Of a stretch of DNA of 64,000 nucleotides, positions 1 to 12,560 are shown piece by piece. Under the pieces are notes generated by a model that searched no databases, had not been told where the DNA came from, and saw nothing but the letters and a program-made list of their open reading frames with translations. Numbering within the stretch: position 1 is the stretch's first letter; each line of letters starts with the position of its first letter. The DNA comes from Gymnogyps californianus (taxonomy: Eukaryota > Chordata > Aves > Accipitriformes > Cathartidae). The translations under genes and the position numbers were made by a program. The DNA lies in contig NC_059477.1 in NCBI RefSeq assembly GCF_018139145.2, positions 28,251,502 through 28,315,501 of the forward strand. The letters run 5' to 3'.

Positions 1-3000
1 AAACATTTCTAGCAGATATCTAGCAGGCTGTGGATCAGCACAAAAGGTCTGATTTAACAGTGCAGGGAGGCAACTATTTATCCATTGATGGACTGTCTTG
101 CGGCTAGTGCAATGTTGCCCTAGGGTTTATCTTTCTTTCCCTTTGCTCAGGGAGGATTACCTATACCAAGGAGCCAAAACTCCACAGCAGGATGTCAGCA
201 TTTAAGAGTGGGGAATTTGCTCTGTGGTCGCCAAGTGCAGGTGCCAGTCACTGACTGGGGCAGCTGGGCCCCTTTCACCCCCACAGTCCTCACTCAGAAT
301 AATTTCCAAATTGTCCACATGACAGTAGCTGAGGAAGGCACTTCCCTTGAAGTGAAGTGTGTGACAGTAATCTAAAGAGCTTTCTAAGTGTCTGGAGGCT
401 TCCCACAGATGTTACAGGCTGAGAAAAGATTTCACAGAAAGGAAAAGAATAGAGAATCACCTCTAATTGCAAAAAGAGTAGAGAGGAGACTTTTACCAAA
501 CTCTGCATGTTCAGAGGTAGATTTTCTGTAAGCCAATTCTGAAATACTGCAGTCAGTGCAGCTTAGTGAGATTTTGGGCCCCATTTCTCTTTGCCATCAA
601 ACTAAGCTCTTGCAGGAATACTTGAGCATTAAGCAGTTAATTAAATCTGACTCTGTCCTTACAAATAGCATTAGAAGGATAACACTCTTCAGAGTCCCAG
701 TTTGCAGTTGAGGTTTGTGTGGGCAATTAATTCCTCTTGCCCTGCCCTCACATGATTTTCAACAAGTTCTGTCTGGGTTGTAATGAGGTTGATGATTGCT
801 GGTGCCTGTGCCTATTTAATAAATTAATGGTAATAAAAAATGTCTATGCATCCTTCATTAGGTGATATGGAAATGACTTTACTCTGCAGCTGGGATTGCT
901 GGAGCTTGGCAGCTTTGCTGGAGGGGTGGACATGGGGGTTAGTTACTCAATTTATTATGTGTGCAGCAAAGAATTTCTCCTATCACCTCCTGGAGCTCTC
1001 AACCTTGTGAGTATTCACTGATAACTTTCCCCAGCAATAAAGGAAAAAAAAAAAAAGAGGAAAAAATCCAGTGGAACAAAAGTAAGTTTTGCTTTGGAAG
1101 AACTTGAAATAATATGTTCAGTTTCACTCTCCCAGGACCAAAAGAAAGGCAGAAACCTGTTCACCGTCATTTATGTCTCCTCATTTTAGGAATGCAATTT
1201 GTTATCTCCAGTACAAGCATTTGGTGGGGTGATGTCTGGAGACCTCTTTCATCTAGCAACTGGCTAAGAAAATCTCAGAGGACACGTAAGACCTTCATTA
1301 TTCAAATCCAGCACGAAGGTACAGTCCTGACTTCTTCCGAAATGGATCAGAGAAAAACAAGGGAAGAGTAAACTAATGAGGATTTTGAATTCACTTCCGT
1401 TGATAATTTTGCACCAGGGTCCTTTGGGCAGTTCAGTACACTTGGTGCTCTCTGATTTAAGAGGAGCAGACTTCAGCTGGTTTTCCCCATAGCTTCCAGT
1501 ATCCCAAATTTCTGCAGCTGAAGGTGCTGCATTCAATTGAATGCAGCGTTAAAAGTGACCACCTGAGCAAAGCAGGCACTATTGTGATTTGTCATTGCTA
1601 GATGTTTTCCCTCTTCCCCAGACCTCCTAGGTCAAAACTCACTGAAAAAAAAGAGTGAGAATTTAAACACTCCTGTATATCCCTCCTGTGCTTCACTAAC
1701 ACCTTTTCCTTCCTATAATTGTGTGCAGCGAACTCACCTATACCTAGATAGAGAGACCACTGCATCCCATCTTCAGACCTGAGTCTGAGTTATCTCCAGC
1801 AGGATAACTAATACTTGCTCTGATACAGAGCTATCAGTAGCATCCCAGACTTCTCTGCAAGTTTATTTCTTGTGCTCTTAAAGAAGAAATACTCCCCTAA
1901 AGTATTTCATGTCACTAGGATTATTCCAGGCTTAAACAGCTGGGACCATAAGCTAATGCTGACATTGGGTTATCTTCAGAATGGGTGCCTTTTGGCTGCA
2001 GAAATGCAAAGCTGGTAGAGTCCATAAAAGATCACTGACTGCAAAATACCTTGATTTTCTCCATACTTGAGTTTCATCCCTTTCTGATGTTGTACTCAAG
2101 TTCTCTGCCCTGTGATAAAACTCGAGTACTAGATCACTTCACCAACATCATAACATCTGTAAATAAATACTGTACTCAGGATGTATCAAACAGGATAGAT
2201 TTTTATTCCATCGTGACTGTTGCATTATCCATCCTGCAGCTCACTAATTTCTATTTGGCAATAACTTGTGACAGTCAATCCAATGACTACTACTCTTCGC
2301 ACTGTAGCAAAAGAAGAATCTGAGATGTGTGGTACCAAAGTTTAACTGTTGTCATTAAAGTCACACTAATAGTATTGCTGTGTTGCTTTTTGTTTACTAT
2401 TTAGTGACATGGGCACTGAGCCGTCTTCTTTTCCTCTCCTCTTCACTTTGGAGACAAAGCATACACAGGGAAGTTCTGAAATATTTTGAGGAGGGCAGAG
2501 AGGGGCTCCTGGAGCTTTCTTTCTCCTGATATAAACATACTCAGCCTCTTTGCCCTGTTGTAATCTTAATGGTTGTCCAGTCTAGGTCTTCTGTTGTACT
2601 TTTATGAGCCAGCAGAATTATAGCTTAGTTTATAGACCGTTGTTCCTGATGGCTCCTTCCATTTTCAAGGCAATATATATGCTCTGTAAATGCAGCTGCT
2701 GACCAAATGGCCAAGTATAAACCTCTGAGTTGGTTCTTTGCTAATAGGAAAGAGATTCTTAAGAAACTGTGAAACCAACCTGATTGTTTCTTCTCCTTGT
2801 CCTTATCATAGGAAATTAGTCATGAAATACAGAGAAGTGATGGAAGGATAGGGGAAGTGTTCTACCTTAAAGAATGTCCTTATTTCTTGGTCTCCAGAAA
2901 GCCTGAGATCTAGCCAGGAGGGTAATGTAAAAACTGAATCTTCAATCTGCTCCTTTTATATCCTATTCTCATCAGTCTGCTTTCAATCACACAAACCCTC

Positions 3001-4050
3001 AGCAATGTCTTTTTTTAAGACCTGGTTAGCAAGCACATGGGAAGGAAGAGCTGGACACAGCTGCAACATTGACAGGCTTCACATGGACAAATGTGTCGTT
3101 TCTCCTGCCTAGCTGAGAAATTAAAATGGTCCTTTCTCCCTGCTCTGAATTTTATGGTGTGTTGCTCCATCATAAAAAAATCAATTAAATTGCAGCTGAT
3201 AGAGGCTGGCCCAGAGAGTTGTCTCTATTTGGCTCATCCCAGGCAGGTATTGGCAGCAGTGTCAAAATACAGGAGGTCCATGGAGCTCAGCCAACTCACA
3301 AATGGGATATTCTGCTATGGGAACCCAGCCTACCACATGGCAGCAGCTCTGCTTTCCTTGGGGACCTCTTACGGCTGTGGCTCTGCTCTACCCTAATTAG
3401 CCCAGAGGAGGGATTTCCTGGCTGTGTTATCTCCAAAAATGAGTGACCATAACCTTGTTGTGGCTGCTATTCTGCTCAGAGGACAGAAATAGTATCAGCA
3501 TTGGCAGCTACAACTGAGAGAGCACCAAGTGCTCTGTGCATTTTAGCACTCAGTCACTCTCTAAGGCTGAGAAATCTGAGGCAGATAGGGGAGCAGTATT
3601 TTCCCCTGCTTTCTCATGGTGTCAATGGCATGAATTAAACACTTGTATTTTTTGATTTTCCTACTAGCTGCCTGATACTGTGGTCTTCCTTCTTATAAGC
3701 CTATATTATTGCTTAGAGAATAAGAAATAATAAATACTTAAAGAGAAGTGGCAGTATGATTTGTTTTAAACAAACCACTCTGGGAGTAATTTCTTTCTAT
3801 TAAAAATGTTTTCAGCACTTTTAGAACGAAGTTTTTGTAGGGATACTTCATTGCCGCATTACATTTTTCTCCAGGGGTTGTTGCAATTCCTGGAAATCCT
3901 TTGAAATATGGGCCGGGCTATTACATGAATAAAAGAGACACGTTAGGGAGAAGATAATGTGTGAAACATAAAATATAGTTAAATATAGCGTGTCCTTTCC
4001 AAAAGTCTTTCCTACTTTTGTGTTAACATCCTCTAACTACCATGAGCTAA
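1..4050. other. Unique non-coding sequence, no gene seen
   Basis: No coding exon, RNA gene or recognisable repeat is visible in these 4 kb. Open frames are short (at most about 100 codons), overlap one another on both strands and show no family resemblance. The only simple sequence is an A13 run at 1044-1056. The stretch around 780-900 is AT-rich with several TAAT-type cores and could be regulatory, but nothing decides it. Confidence 0.6.
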
Positions 4051-4055
4051 ACGCA
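4051..4055. repeat. Left target-site duplication of solo LTR A
   Basis: The pentamer acgca lies directly before the TG of the LTR. It pairs with atgca at 4652-4656. The single difference is C to T at a CpG, the commonest vertebrate decay, which supports a true 5-bp duplication. Confidence 0.65.
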
Positions 4056-4651
4056 TGTGCTGGTTTTGGCTGGGATAGAGTTAAATTTCTTCATAGTAGC
4101 CAGTATGGGGCTATGTTTTGGATTTGTGCTGAAAACAGTGTTGATAATGCAGAGATGTTTTCATTACTGCTGAGCAGTGCTTACACAGAGTCAAGGCCTT
4201 TTCTGCTTCTCACCCCACCCCACCAGCAAGTAGGCTGGGGGTGCACAAGAAGTTGGGAGGGGACACAGCTGGGACAGCTGACCCCAACTGACCAAAGGGA
4301 TATCCCATACCATATGATGTCATGCTCAGCATATAAAGCTGGGGGAAGAAGAAGGAAAGGGGGGATGATTGGAGTTATGGTGTTTGTCTTCCCAAGCAAC
4401 CATTACACGTGATGGAGCCCTGCTTTCCTGGAGATGGCTGAACACCTGCCTGCTGATGGGAAGTGGTGAATGAATTCCTTGCTTTGCTTTGCTTGCATGA
4501 GTGGCTTTTGCTTTACCTATTAAACTGTCTTTATCTCAACCCACGAGTTTTCTCACTTTTACTCTTCCGATTCTGTTCCCCGTCCCAGCTGGGGGGAGTG
4601 AGTGAGCGGCTGTGTGGTGCTGAGTTGCTGGCTGGGGTTTAAACCACGACA
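4056..4651 (+). mobile_element. Solo LTR A of an avian ERVL-like endogenous retrovirus
   Basis: This is a 596-bp long terminal repeat beginning TG and ending CA, with no retroviral gene on either side, so it is a solo LTR left by recombination between two LTRs. In order it holds a U3 with a CRE-like octamer TGATGTCA (4315-4322), a TATAAA box (4332-4337), a polyadenylation signal ATTAAA (4519-4524), and a U5 ending in a GGGGTTTAAACCACGACA-type tail. Flanking pentamers acgca (4051-4055) and atgca (4652-4656) are a 5-bp target-site duplication differing at one former CpG; 5 bp suits class III (ERVL). A closely related LTR lies at 58358-58933 in the same orientation. The open frame at 3990-4412 crosses the LTR boundary and is not a gene. 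The exact subfamily name is not assigned. Confidence 0.85.
4332..4337 (+). promoter_or_regulatory. TATA box of solo LTR A, preceded by a CRE-like octamer
   Basis: TATAAA sits 10 bp after the CRE-like octamer TGATGTCA (4315-4322). Solo LTR B keeps the same arrangement with the same spacing, so this is the LTR core promoter. Whether it is active now cannot be read from sequence. Confidence 0.6.
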
Positions 4652-4656
4652 ATGCA
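4652..4656. repeat. Right target-site duplication of solo LTR A
   Basis: The pentamer atgca follows the terminal CA of the LTR and matches acgca at 4051-4055 except for one CpG transition. Confidence 0.65.
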
Positions 4657-6423
4657 GTATGATATAGGAACAGGATCCAAGTGACTACTTTACTCTCATG
4701 TGGCTGCTGTGAAGTGGTCGACATACTGTTGTGGGTTTTTTTTTTTTATCCAGTCTTCTCACTAGTTTGTGTCCCCAAAACACATTTAGTAGAGTACTTT
4801 GTTTGGTCACCCAGGACTCTTAAAATGGATAGAGTCCATCTTTGTTCTGCAGAAGTGATTAATACCTTTCTTTACTGCAGCAACATTTGTTTGCTTGACA
4901 TCAGTCTTTTTAGGTTTTAGAAGCCACAGATTGCCATGGTATACATGTTTTCAACACGAGCACTGGATTTAAAGGTTATCATTAGAAGCCTAGCTTTTCA
5001 ACCCTGGCATTTTCTGAACCTAACCCAGTGGCGATGATGGTTAGTTCAAGCACTAACCCTTCTCTGAACCATTCTTCAGGTATGTTGTATGCTGCTGTTA
5101 CAGCCTCTTGCATCTTCCCCAAGACTGCTGGTCAGCAAACAAAACCATCCAGGCCTTATCTAAAGAAGTTTTTAATGTCACCCTTGACATGTATCTATGA
5201 CAACACTTCCATTGCAGCTTCATAATTCATTTGCCTCAGAAAACCTGAAGCTGAGTCTTCCAAACCTTTTGCTTCCTTTTCTTTTTGGGGATAGATGTGT
5301 AATCTTGTGAAGAAGACATGTGGCACAAGGAGATAAGGAAAATCCTAGTCTTCAATTCCTTCTCTAATAGGTATTTTATTATTTAGACTGAATCTTACTC
5401 TTGTGAACCAGGTCTGTCTCTTTTTGAGAATCCAGGACTCCTCTGTTTCTGAATTGCCTTTGCTTTGATTTAAACAGTAGTTAATTACATCAAGAAAAAA
5501 ACCCTCTTGCTGAATTATTTTTTTTTCAGAATTGTTAATGAATGCTAATGAATGATCTTATATTGAGTGTCTGATCTCTCTGAGGTGAGGGTTTTTTTTC
5601 TTGCTACCTTCCATAATGGGGGCATGAGTATTTAAACCAGTTTAGATGGCTAATGTGGAGAGGCAGGTAAGGATTTACTAAGTAATAAGTACATCTTCCA
5701 GCAGTCTGCTTTTCTCTGTCTTCACATATTTCGAGTCCCAATTTTACAACACCTGCAATTCAAAGGTGAAGCTGACCTAAGAATAAATAAAGGCCTGTTT
5801 TTAAGCTTAATAATACAGTTTACATTGTGGTCCCACAAATATCTAGGTCAGCAAACTGAGAGAGTGCTGTACTGGGGGAGCAGGAGCAGAAACTAGGCGA
5901 GAGGAATGGGGCAGGATAGGAATGCCCTGTACTCTTCTGCAAAGTCGGCATCTTGTGAAACTACAGCCTTGGAGAAACTGTGCAGGGTAAATCAGACTCA
6001 CCACAGTCCCCAGGGTATACACTGACCTGGCTGCTTTGATGCTTGTTTTACTTTTGAGCTGACACTTTTTCCTACCAGGAATTTGGCATGTCTGAAGGTG
6101 AAGGAAGGCAAAGAACTTGCAGCCGGCTCTGAACACAGACACAGAGATCTGAAGGGATGTTACAACAGTACTAGGTCTGCTGTTGCTTCTGATCTTGTTT
6201 TTTTTTCCCTCATTAGGAGCAAGAGGGGAGACAATGCACCTACGGTAAACAGAAATAAATCAGAAAGGGATGTTTTAGGTCACTTTTCAGCTATTTCAGA
6301 TAATGTTCTTGTCATCTTGAATGATTGCAGGAAAGTTGACATCACAAGCTACCTTTTTTTCTTACTGATATAATTGAATTAGTCCCAAGTGGTTTGAGTT
6401 AACATTGATGTTAAATTAACATG
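4657..6423. other. Unique non-coding sequence, no gene seen
   Basis: There are no recognisable exons, RNA genes or repeats beyond short T and A runs (for example the T run near 4738-4747). Open frames reach at most about 100 codons and have no recognisable content. Confidence 0.6.
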
Positions 6424-6505
6424 CCCCCCCCCCCTCCCCAATTTTAAATATCAATCCTTCACCTTTTCCAGGTGGGAGGTAAAAAAAAAAAAAAAAAAAA
6501 AAAAA
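6424..6505. repeat. Low-complexity patch: C11 tract then A25 tract
   Basis: A C11 run (6424-6434, followed by TCCCC) precedes an uninterrupted A25 run (6481-6505) by about 45 bp. No SINE or LINE body and no target-site duplication could be seen upstream, so the A tract is called simple sequence rather than a retrotransposon tail. Such runs are prone to length polymorphism and sequencing error. Confidence 0.85.
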
Positions 6506-9500
6506 TGGTGCAGATGCTTAGAAACATTCTTGTTGGTTCTCCTTCCAACTCAGCTAGTAACAAAATCCATATTTATGTACCAAGAAAGCAAAGTTAAAAA
6601 AAAACTATGGAAGAAAAGCTCTAGCCTCTGTATTACACTGATTGTAGTTATCCACTCCTTGCTGCTGCAGTCACTTTGAGATTTCCATTTTAATTCCCAG
6701 GGACAAAAGGAAGCTAGTGAGACTATGGGTTGGAAAGTACGCTGAGGATCAAGCTGCTGACAAGAGAAGTGACATTTTTACTGTTATTATTAGCAGTAGT
6801 ATCAAAAGAATATGCCCAAAATCTGAGCTAACAGGATTCCTCTGTGACAGCAACTAGATATACATATGATGGGAGAAAATTCCTTTCCCAGTCAGTTTGC
6901 AATAAAAATAGCCAAGATGAACAGAGTAGACTTTTTCAGCCTGATTTTTAGGCATGACAAACTATGGCAGAGAATAACTGAGTTGATGGAGACAGGGCTT
7001 TCCCACTTCATGGGGAATCTACAGTTTTGGGTGCTTGTCATGCATCCTGCTCAGTTGTTTCAACCATAAGGGGTTCCCTTTCTCGTCTGGAAACAACAGA
7101 GGTGGGTGTAATTCTGCACAGTCCAGTGCCTGGCATCTCAGTTTAACAACTGCATAGCGCTACGAGTGCAACTTAATGAGAAAGGGCACATTTACCATGA
7201 GGCAGAGTCCAAGATGTTGTAACCTTCCTGACCAGAACTATTTTACGAGGCTGCTCTTTTTTCCTTGTGGTAATTTTGTTTAAAAAGTCCACCAATTAGT
7301 GCTGGGTCTCCAGACATCAGACAACTCATCCAAAGTAGAAATTCAGACCAGTCTATTTGTCACAACCAGGCCATTTTCTGCAGAGGCAGAAAAAAACATC
7401 AGTGTCTTTTGGAAGCAATGAACTGACACTATCTGAGATAATTTTCATAGCAGTGATCTGCAGGTCTGCTACAACTGAGCTGACCTGGGATGACTCAGAT
7501 ATTTGTGATCGTGTGAAAATGTCCTTAAGCACTGACACCTGTGACAGCATAGCTGTTCTCTAATCTTATCCCTTTCCATTTACAAAAGCAGGGAAGATTA
7601 GGCCCCTGGGAAAGATGACATCTAGTAGCAGGCTACCACCATCAGAACAATTCATCCAACCTGTGTGTCCTCCATCTCTCCGTCCTAAAAAGTCTCCAGG
7701 AATGGCTAAAACCTGGAGGAAATGTCTTTGACTGTTGCACAAAGTTTGCAGGTTAAAGGATGAGCATCTGGCCTTTGCAGAATAGTCCTGAATTCTCTGG
7801 GTTTTTTGCTCCATGTGCAGAAAAACTTCCCAAACTATTTTGCATGAGCTCTAAAACCAGGAGCATCCTACCAGCTTCTTTTTCTAATGCTGTTTTATTA
7901 TTCCAAGAGAACGGATGGCATTTGCTTTAGAAGCAGTTTGGTACATAATGTTTGAAAAGCCCCAGAACTGTGGAGAACAACTTACACTGCAGCATTTTTG
8001 ATTGGAGCTAGCAGGCTACACCAGCAGAATTAATTAAGGGCGTTAATTTCCTATATTAGTGCTTGGCTTCTGTTGCTTCTTTTCACCTGTACTAACTGCA
8101 ATTTGTGCAACTTCCTTTAGCTTTGCTTTAAAAGCTATTTAAACCCTGAGCATCTCAGGAACCTGCTGCAGAATATAGATATACTTTGTTGAATTGTTAT
8201 CCTGTCTCCCAGTAAGAGAGCTTTGTGCTGTTAATTACAGCCTGAAGCCATTGAATGCTACTGCTGTGTTAAAGTAAGTGGAAGGAATGCTCTGTGTCTC
8301 TGAACATAGGCCACTGAGCATGATGGGTTCTTTATAATCCTGGTAATTCTTTTTTTTGGGTGATAATTTCACAATTCTTAAGAAACATTTTGTCGTATTA
8401 ACTGATGCGGTTGAAAGTCTTGCTTAATTATTGATGCACTGAGAGCATCAGTATGGATCTAACCTACTATCAGATGGTGACTTTTCTCCTGCACGATGAA
8501 AGTTTAAGCTTCAGGAATGGTGTGTTGATGAATTGATGCAGGGTTCATTGCCAACACTCTCTTGCATATTTTATGAGGCAAGCAAATGATGGGAAAGGCG
8601 GCTGATTTTCCTCCTGGAAATTCCATCTTTTATCAAAGACTGAGGCTGAAGGCAAGCTGTCTTATCCCTGAGAGAAAGTTTTCATGTAAAGATCAGTTAT
8701 TTTACTCTACCCTGTGTGACCTTTAGCATTGAGAGAATGAATCTGTCCTTTTCAAAGAGTATGTCTGACTTTTTTCCGCACTTTGTGAAAGGTGTGATGA
8801 CTGACAATCTTGATCCCTACTTTCCCCTGTGTTGGCATATAGGAAGAACTGCCAATATTTTTCCAGGGCCTTTCACGGCATACCTGCTTGCTGTACAAAG
8901 TCATGCTGAAGATGATCTGACTTTGGTATAAGTGAGGCTTGAGAGATAAATGGATGAGTGTCCGAAGTGATCAGCTGCCAATTCTGTGCACAGAAAGATA
9001 ACTTCAGGGCTCTGGAAGACAGTCTTTCCCTGGGCCAGTGGAGCTTTAAGACAGTGAAGAAAACTGGAAAAGCTTTGAGCAGCTGAGGAGCTCCTTACAT
9101 AAGGTATGTTGTGTGATTGTAATGTTGTACATTACCCTTTTCCTACAGAGGGGAAAGAATTTGAAGCCAAAACTCAGAGTAATGGATTCTTCAGCTGGGG
9201 ACATCCCCTAAAAACTGAGCTTTAAAACATTCATTATATAAGAACTAATTTATTTCTGTGGACCTCAGTTCTCTGTTCCCTTTCTGTGCATGGGGGCAAT
9301 GGGCCTGACCACTTGACAGATGTGTTATCATTTCTTTCCATAGGGCAATTTAGAAATTATATTGCTCTGCAGGCTACAGTAAAAAAAGGCATTTCCTTCA
9401 GAGTCCCTCAGAGGTCAGAGGAACCATAAGCTAGATGGTTCTCAGCAACCTCATCTAAGGCTGCCCTTAGCTTGACACTGCATCATGCAGCGATAGCAGC

Positions 9501-11339
9501 CCTTGCCATAAGTCTTGGCATGGTGTCCTATGATCTGTATTTTGGATGGCATCATGAAGCCAAACAGTTGACACCAGTATAATTTTGCTTTGTCTGACAG
9601 TCCTAATATTTTTCACTTTGATACCTACTCTAAGAAAAATGCACCGAAGATGAGATTATTTATACTCATGTACTCATCATGGCAGAAGAGCAGCACAAAT
9701 CCCCTCTGTTATAACCTGCCTCTCTTGAACCTGGTCACAAAGCCAATAAACCTGGAACAGCTTCCAGTGAATATATTACCAAATTGCTAACAGACACAAG
9801 AAAGCTCTATATAGTCTCCCAGTCAGCTATAGCCGGGTAGCTAGCTGTATTAGACCAAGGCAGATTTATTCATGCATGCTCAATGTTACTTTAACTTGTT
9901 TTTGTGTTAGATCTGGCTTGTGATACAGGACTTCAAAACTCTACTTGATTCATAATATCCAGTATAGACATATCTGATAAGAGGTCAGAGATCTGAACTT
10001 TCCAACAAATGTGCAGATTAGAATCATGGAGAATTACAGTAATCTGCAAACTGAGAGGGGCCTCTGCATACTAAGTCATACAGCACCGTTGCAAGAACAC
10101 CATCACAACAAAAACCATAAAAATGTCCATCCTTTTGAATATCATCCTCCAGTTTAGATCCAAGAAAATTTTCTCATTATCCATCCCCCCATCTCAGTAC
10201 CCCATGAAGAGATTAGCTGGGAACGTGAAAGAACAAAAAGGCTAAGAGATCACAGTAAGCATATGCTTGTGGTTTGTTGAGGCTGTTCACAGTCAAATTG
10301 GGTAAAGAGCTTTCTATTACATTTTTTTTTAAATTTTAACCTGTTCCATATATCAAATTTTATAATGTACCATTCAAGTCCAATTCACACTCGGAATGGC
10401 TACAGATTTTCATTTCGCTTTAAACTGTGCTATGATTGCTATATATTCAACACCCTGCCTTATTGGATTTATAGCTAAATGCTGCTATGTTTTGGTTTTT
10501 TTATTCATAATTTAACTTCAGTCCTTCTGGTTGCTGTTCCTTTGCCGAGACAATATTGTATCTCTCCACACTTACATTGTGCCAAACTTGATTTAGAAAT
10601 CAGGAAAGTAAACACTTGCAGGATATTTATTCCACCACAGAGCGGAAACACAGGTCTGCTTCTGCAAGTCCATTTTAATATTTTCTTCCTACTGAGTAGG
10701 CCAAATCTGAGTTTGGACCAAACATTAAAATGACTTTGTGCACCCACACTTTATACTCTTGTAGTTAATAAGGGTAACTATTTAGAGACAAGTCTATCTT
10801 CCCCTGAATATACCTTCTGCAGTTCAGCTTGCCAACCTTAGTCTGAAAGCTGAGAACAGGATACAATGATCAGAACAGCAGTTCGAAGGGTTTCTTTCCT
10901 CTAGTCACTGTACAATGGATCAGTTCTGAAAGAAAAGCTTGTAAACCTTAATGGAAGAGAAAACATGCCTGAACTAAGCAGCTCGCCTATCCTGTGTTCA
11001 AAGTAAGTACTCTGTGCTAAGGAAGTTAGGTAACTTGGGGAGGGTGAAAAAAGTCAAGAAACTTAAGTCTGATTTCTACTTATGAGTTTTCCAGCTTTTG
11101 TGGCCCTGAAAGAGCAAGTGCGGGGTAAGAAGGCCCTACCATGATGTGTTTGCCACCACCCTCATGCTGAGACCTTAATGTCATATCCTGAAGTTAGAAT
11201 TGGAGACTGCAACACAGGGATAGTTACAGTGGCTTGGTTGGAAGTATGAAGAGCGGTGGCTGAACTGGAGCTCTTCCTTACCATCTGTGCAAGCATTTGT
11301 GCCTGAGAAAAGGCATAGCTGCAGCTTTATTTTGAGAAC
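6506..11339. other. Unique non-coding sequence with one homeodomain-core-rich block
   Basis: No exon or RNA gene was recognised. A block at about 8028-8066 is dense in TTAATTAA and TTAAT cores and resembles conserved non-coding elements. Around 9260-9350 there is a faint resemblance to a MIR 3' half, too weak to call. The sequence near 10019-10060 begins like the reverse complement of a CR1 end but does not continue as one. Confidence 0.55.
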
Positions 11340-11457
11340 ACTGGGATCTGGAGCTTAATGGCAGATGAGGCTGAGAGGGCAGGGAAAGGAAATGCAGACA
11401 ATTTTGGACTAGATGATCATTGTAGGTCCCTTCCACCTGAAATATTCTATTCTATAC
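11340..11457 (+). mobile_element. CR1 LINE, 5'-truncated 3' end
   Basis: CR1 is the main non-LTR retrotransposon of birds and is usually present as short 5'-truncated copies. The sequence TTTGGACTAGATGATCAT (11403-11420), followed by AGGTCCCTTCCACCTGAAAT and a tail of ATTCTATTCTAT (11443-11454), is the diagnostic 3' end, in which a hairpin-like GGACTAGATGATC block precedes a short ATTCT-type repeat. CR1 ends in such repeats rather than in poly-A. The 5' limit is uncertain because the sequence upstream of about 11340 no longer resembles CR1 clearly. No coding part of the element is retained. Confidence 0.85.
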
Positions 11458-12382
11458 CACAGATAACAAACAATAGATTCTGCATTCTATGTCCGGTTCT
11501 TCAGATCGCCTCCTTTATAGCCAGGCAGTGCTGAGACTGGCCTACTTTGGAAACCAACATGAAAAACTCCTGCTTGAGCACTATTATATATGTATCTATA
11601 AAAATTTAAACAAGACAAACGAGTGCTTCAAAGCAACATGTTTGATTATATTTGAATTTAATCTCTGTCTGAAAAAGATTAATTTTAAGCCGCCCTTTTG
11701 AAGAGAAACAAACAAATATCCTCACAGAATAACCGCAGGAATCTGTATGTCCGAGATTCACAACAGTTGAAATGATATTTTCATTTGATAGATCTGTTCT
11801 GGGATTGCCCCTTCTCAGGAGTTTGGCTTGGCTTGAAGCAAGAATTTTCCGGTGCCCCTAACCTGAAAGCCACTCTCAGGAACGTCAGATACTTTGATGG
11901 GCCTCAAATGGCTGGGTAAGATACAAACCACCAGTGTATAAAACATCCTTAACCCACTCGCTGCATGAGTGGAGCCTTTGTATGTATGGAGCAGGCAAGG
12001 GCATCAGAGCCATCCTGAGAGTGGGCCTCGGGGAAATCACTCTTGCTGCATCTACCTAGAGCCACCTCAGTTTCTGAAGGATGTTTCTGTTGGGCATAGG
12101 TAGTTTAGGTGGTGAACTGGACTGTTTTTTTTCAAACTAGCTAGCCTAATGCTCTGCTACAGCTTGGCACATCACGTGGTGAGAACTCCAAATGATAGCT
12201 TTCAGCTGGCAGTGGCCTCCCTCTCCCTGTCATTCATGCAACAGCAACAAGTGAATATTGACCTTTGAATGAGCTTTGTGCTGGCACATGAAACTCTTCA
12301 GCATGTGTCACCAGCCATGTTTGCCTTCATCTGTCTCCCCAAGCTGCTGTGTCAGAGTTGAGAGGAACAAAAAACCCCCCAA
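11458..12382. other. Unique non-coding sequence, no gene seen
   Basis: There are no recognisable exons, RNA genes or repeats. The open frame at 11489-11701 (70 codons) starts in the CR1 flank and is Lys/Phe/Leu rich, as expected from AT-rich non-coding sequence. Confidence 0.6.
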
Positions 12383-12412
12383 CTCTCTCTCTCCCCCCCC
12401 CCCCCCCCCCCC
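12383..12412. repeat. (CT)5 followed by an uninterrupted C20 tract
   Basis: A short CT dinucleotide repeat (12383-12392) runs into C20 (12393-12412). The minus strand is therefore G20, able in principle to form a G-quadruplex. Its length is probably unstable and assembly error is possible. Confidence 0.9.
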
Positions 12413-12540
12413 AAAGTAGATTGTGGTCCAGCATTCTGTGTTAGAGTATCTTAGCTTGGGAATTTGTTCTTCTGGTTGATTCCCAACAGTCTGAATATCA
12501 TGGTCCTTAAAGCACTGTCTTAACCAGGTCCCTTTAAAAT

Positions 12541-12560
12541 GGGGGGTGGGGGGTGTGTGT
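12541..12560. repeat. G-rich tract with short GT repeat
   Basis: G6-T-G6 followed by (TG)n lies on the plus strand about 130 bp after the C20 tract, so the strand asymmetry flips between the two tracts. Confidence 0.8.

Noticed and set aside
3990..4412. 140-codon plus-strand open frame
   Set aside because: It starts in unique sequence and runs into the U3 of solo LTR A. The protein has no retroviral or other family features, so it is a chance frame.
6481..6505. A25 tract as the tail of a SINE, LINE-1 or processed pseudogene
   Set aside because: No retrotransposon or mRNA-like body precedes it and no target-site duplication was found. Avian CR1 does not end in poly-A.
9260..9350. MIR 3' half (CCTCAGTTCTCTG then GGGGGCAATGGGCC)
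   Set aside because: Only two short words agree with the family and the spacing between them is disturbed. Not enough to annotate.
10019..10060. Reverse-complement CR1 end (starts GAATCATGGAGAATTAC)
   Set aside because: The expected continuation (GGTTTGGGTTGGAAGGGACC-like) is not there, so the likeness is limited to a few bases.
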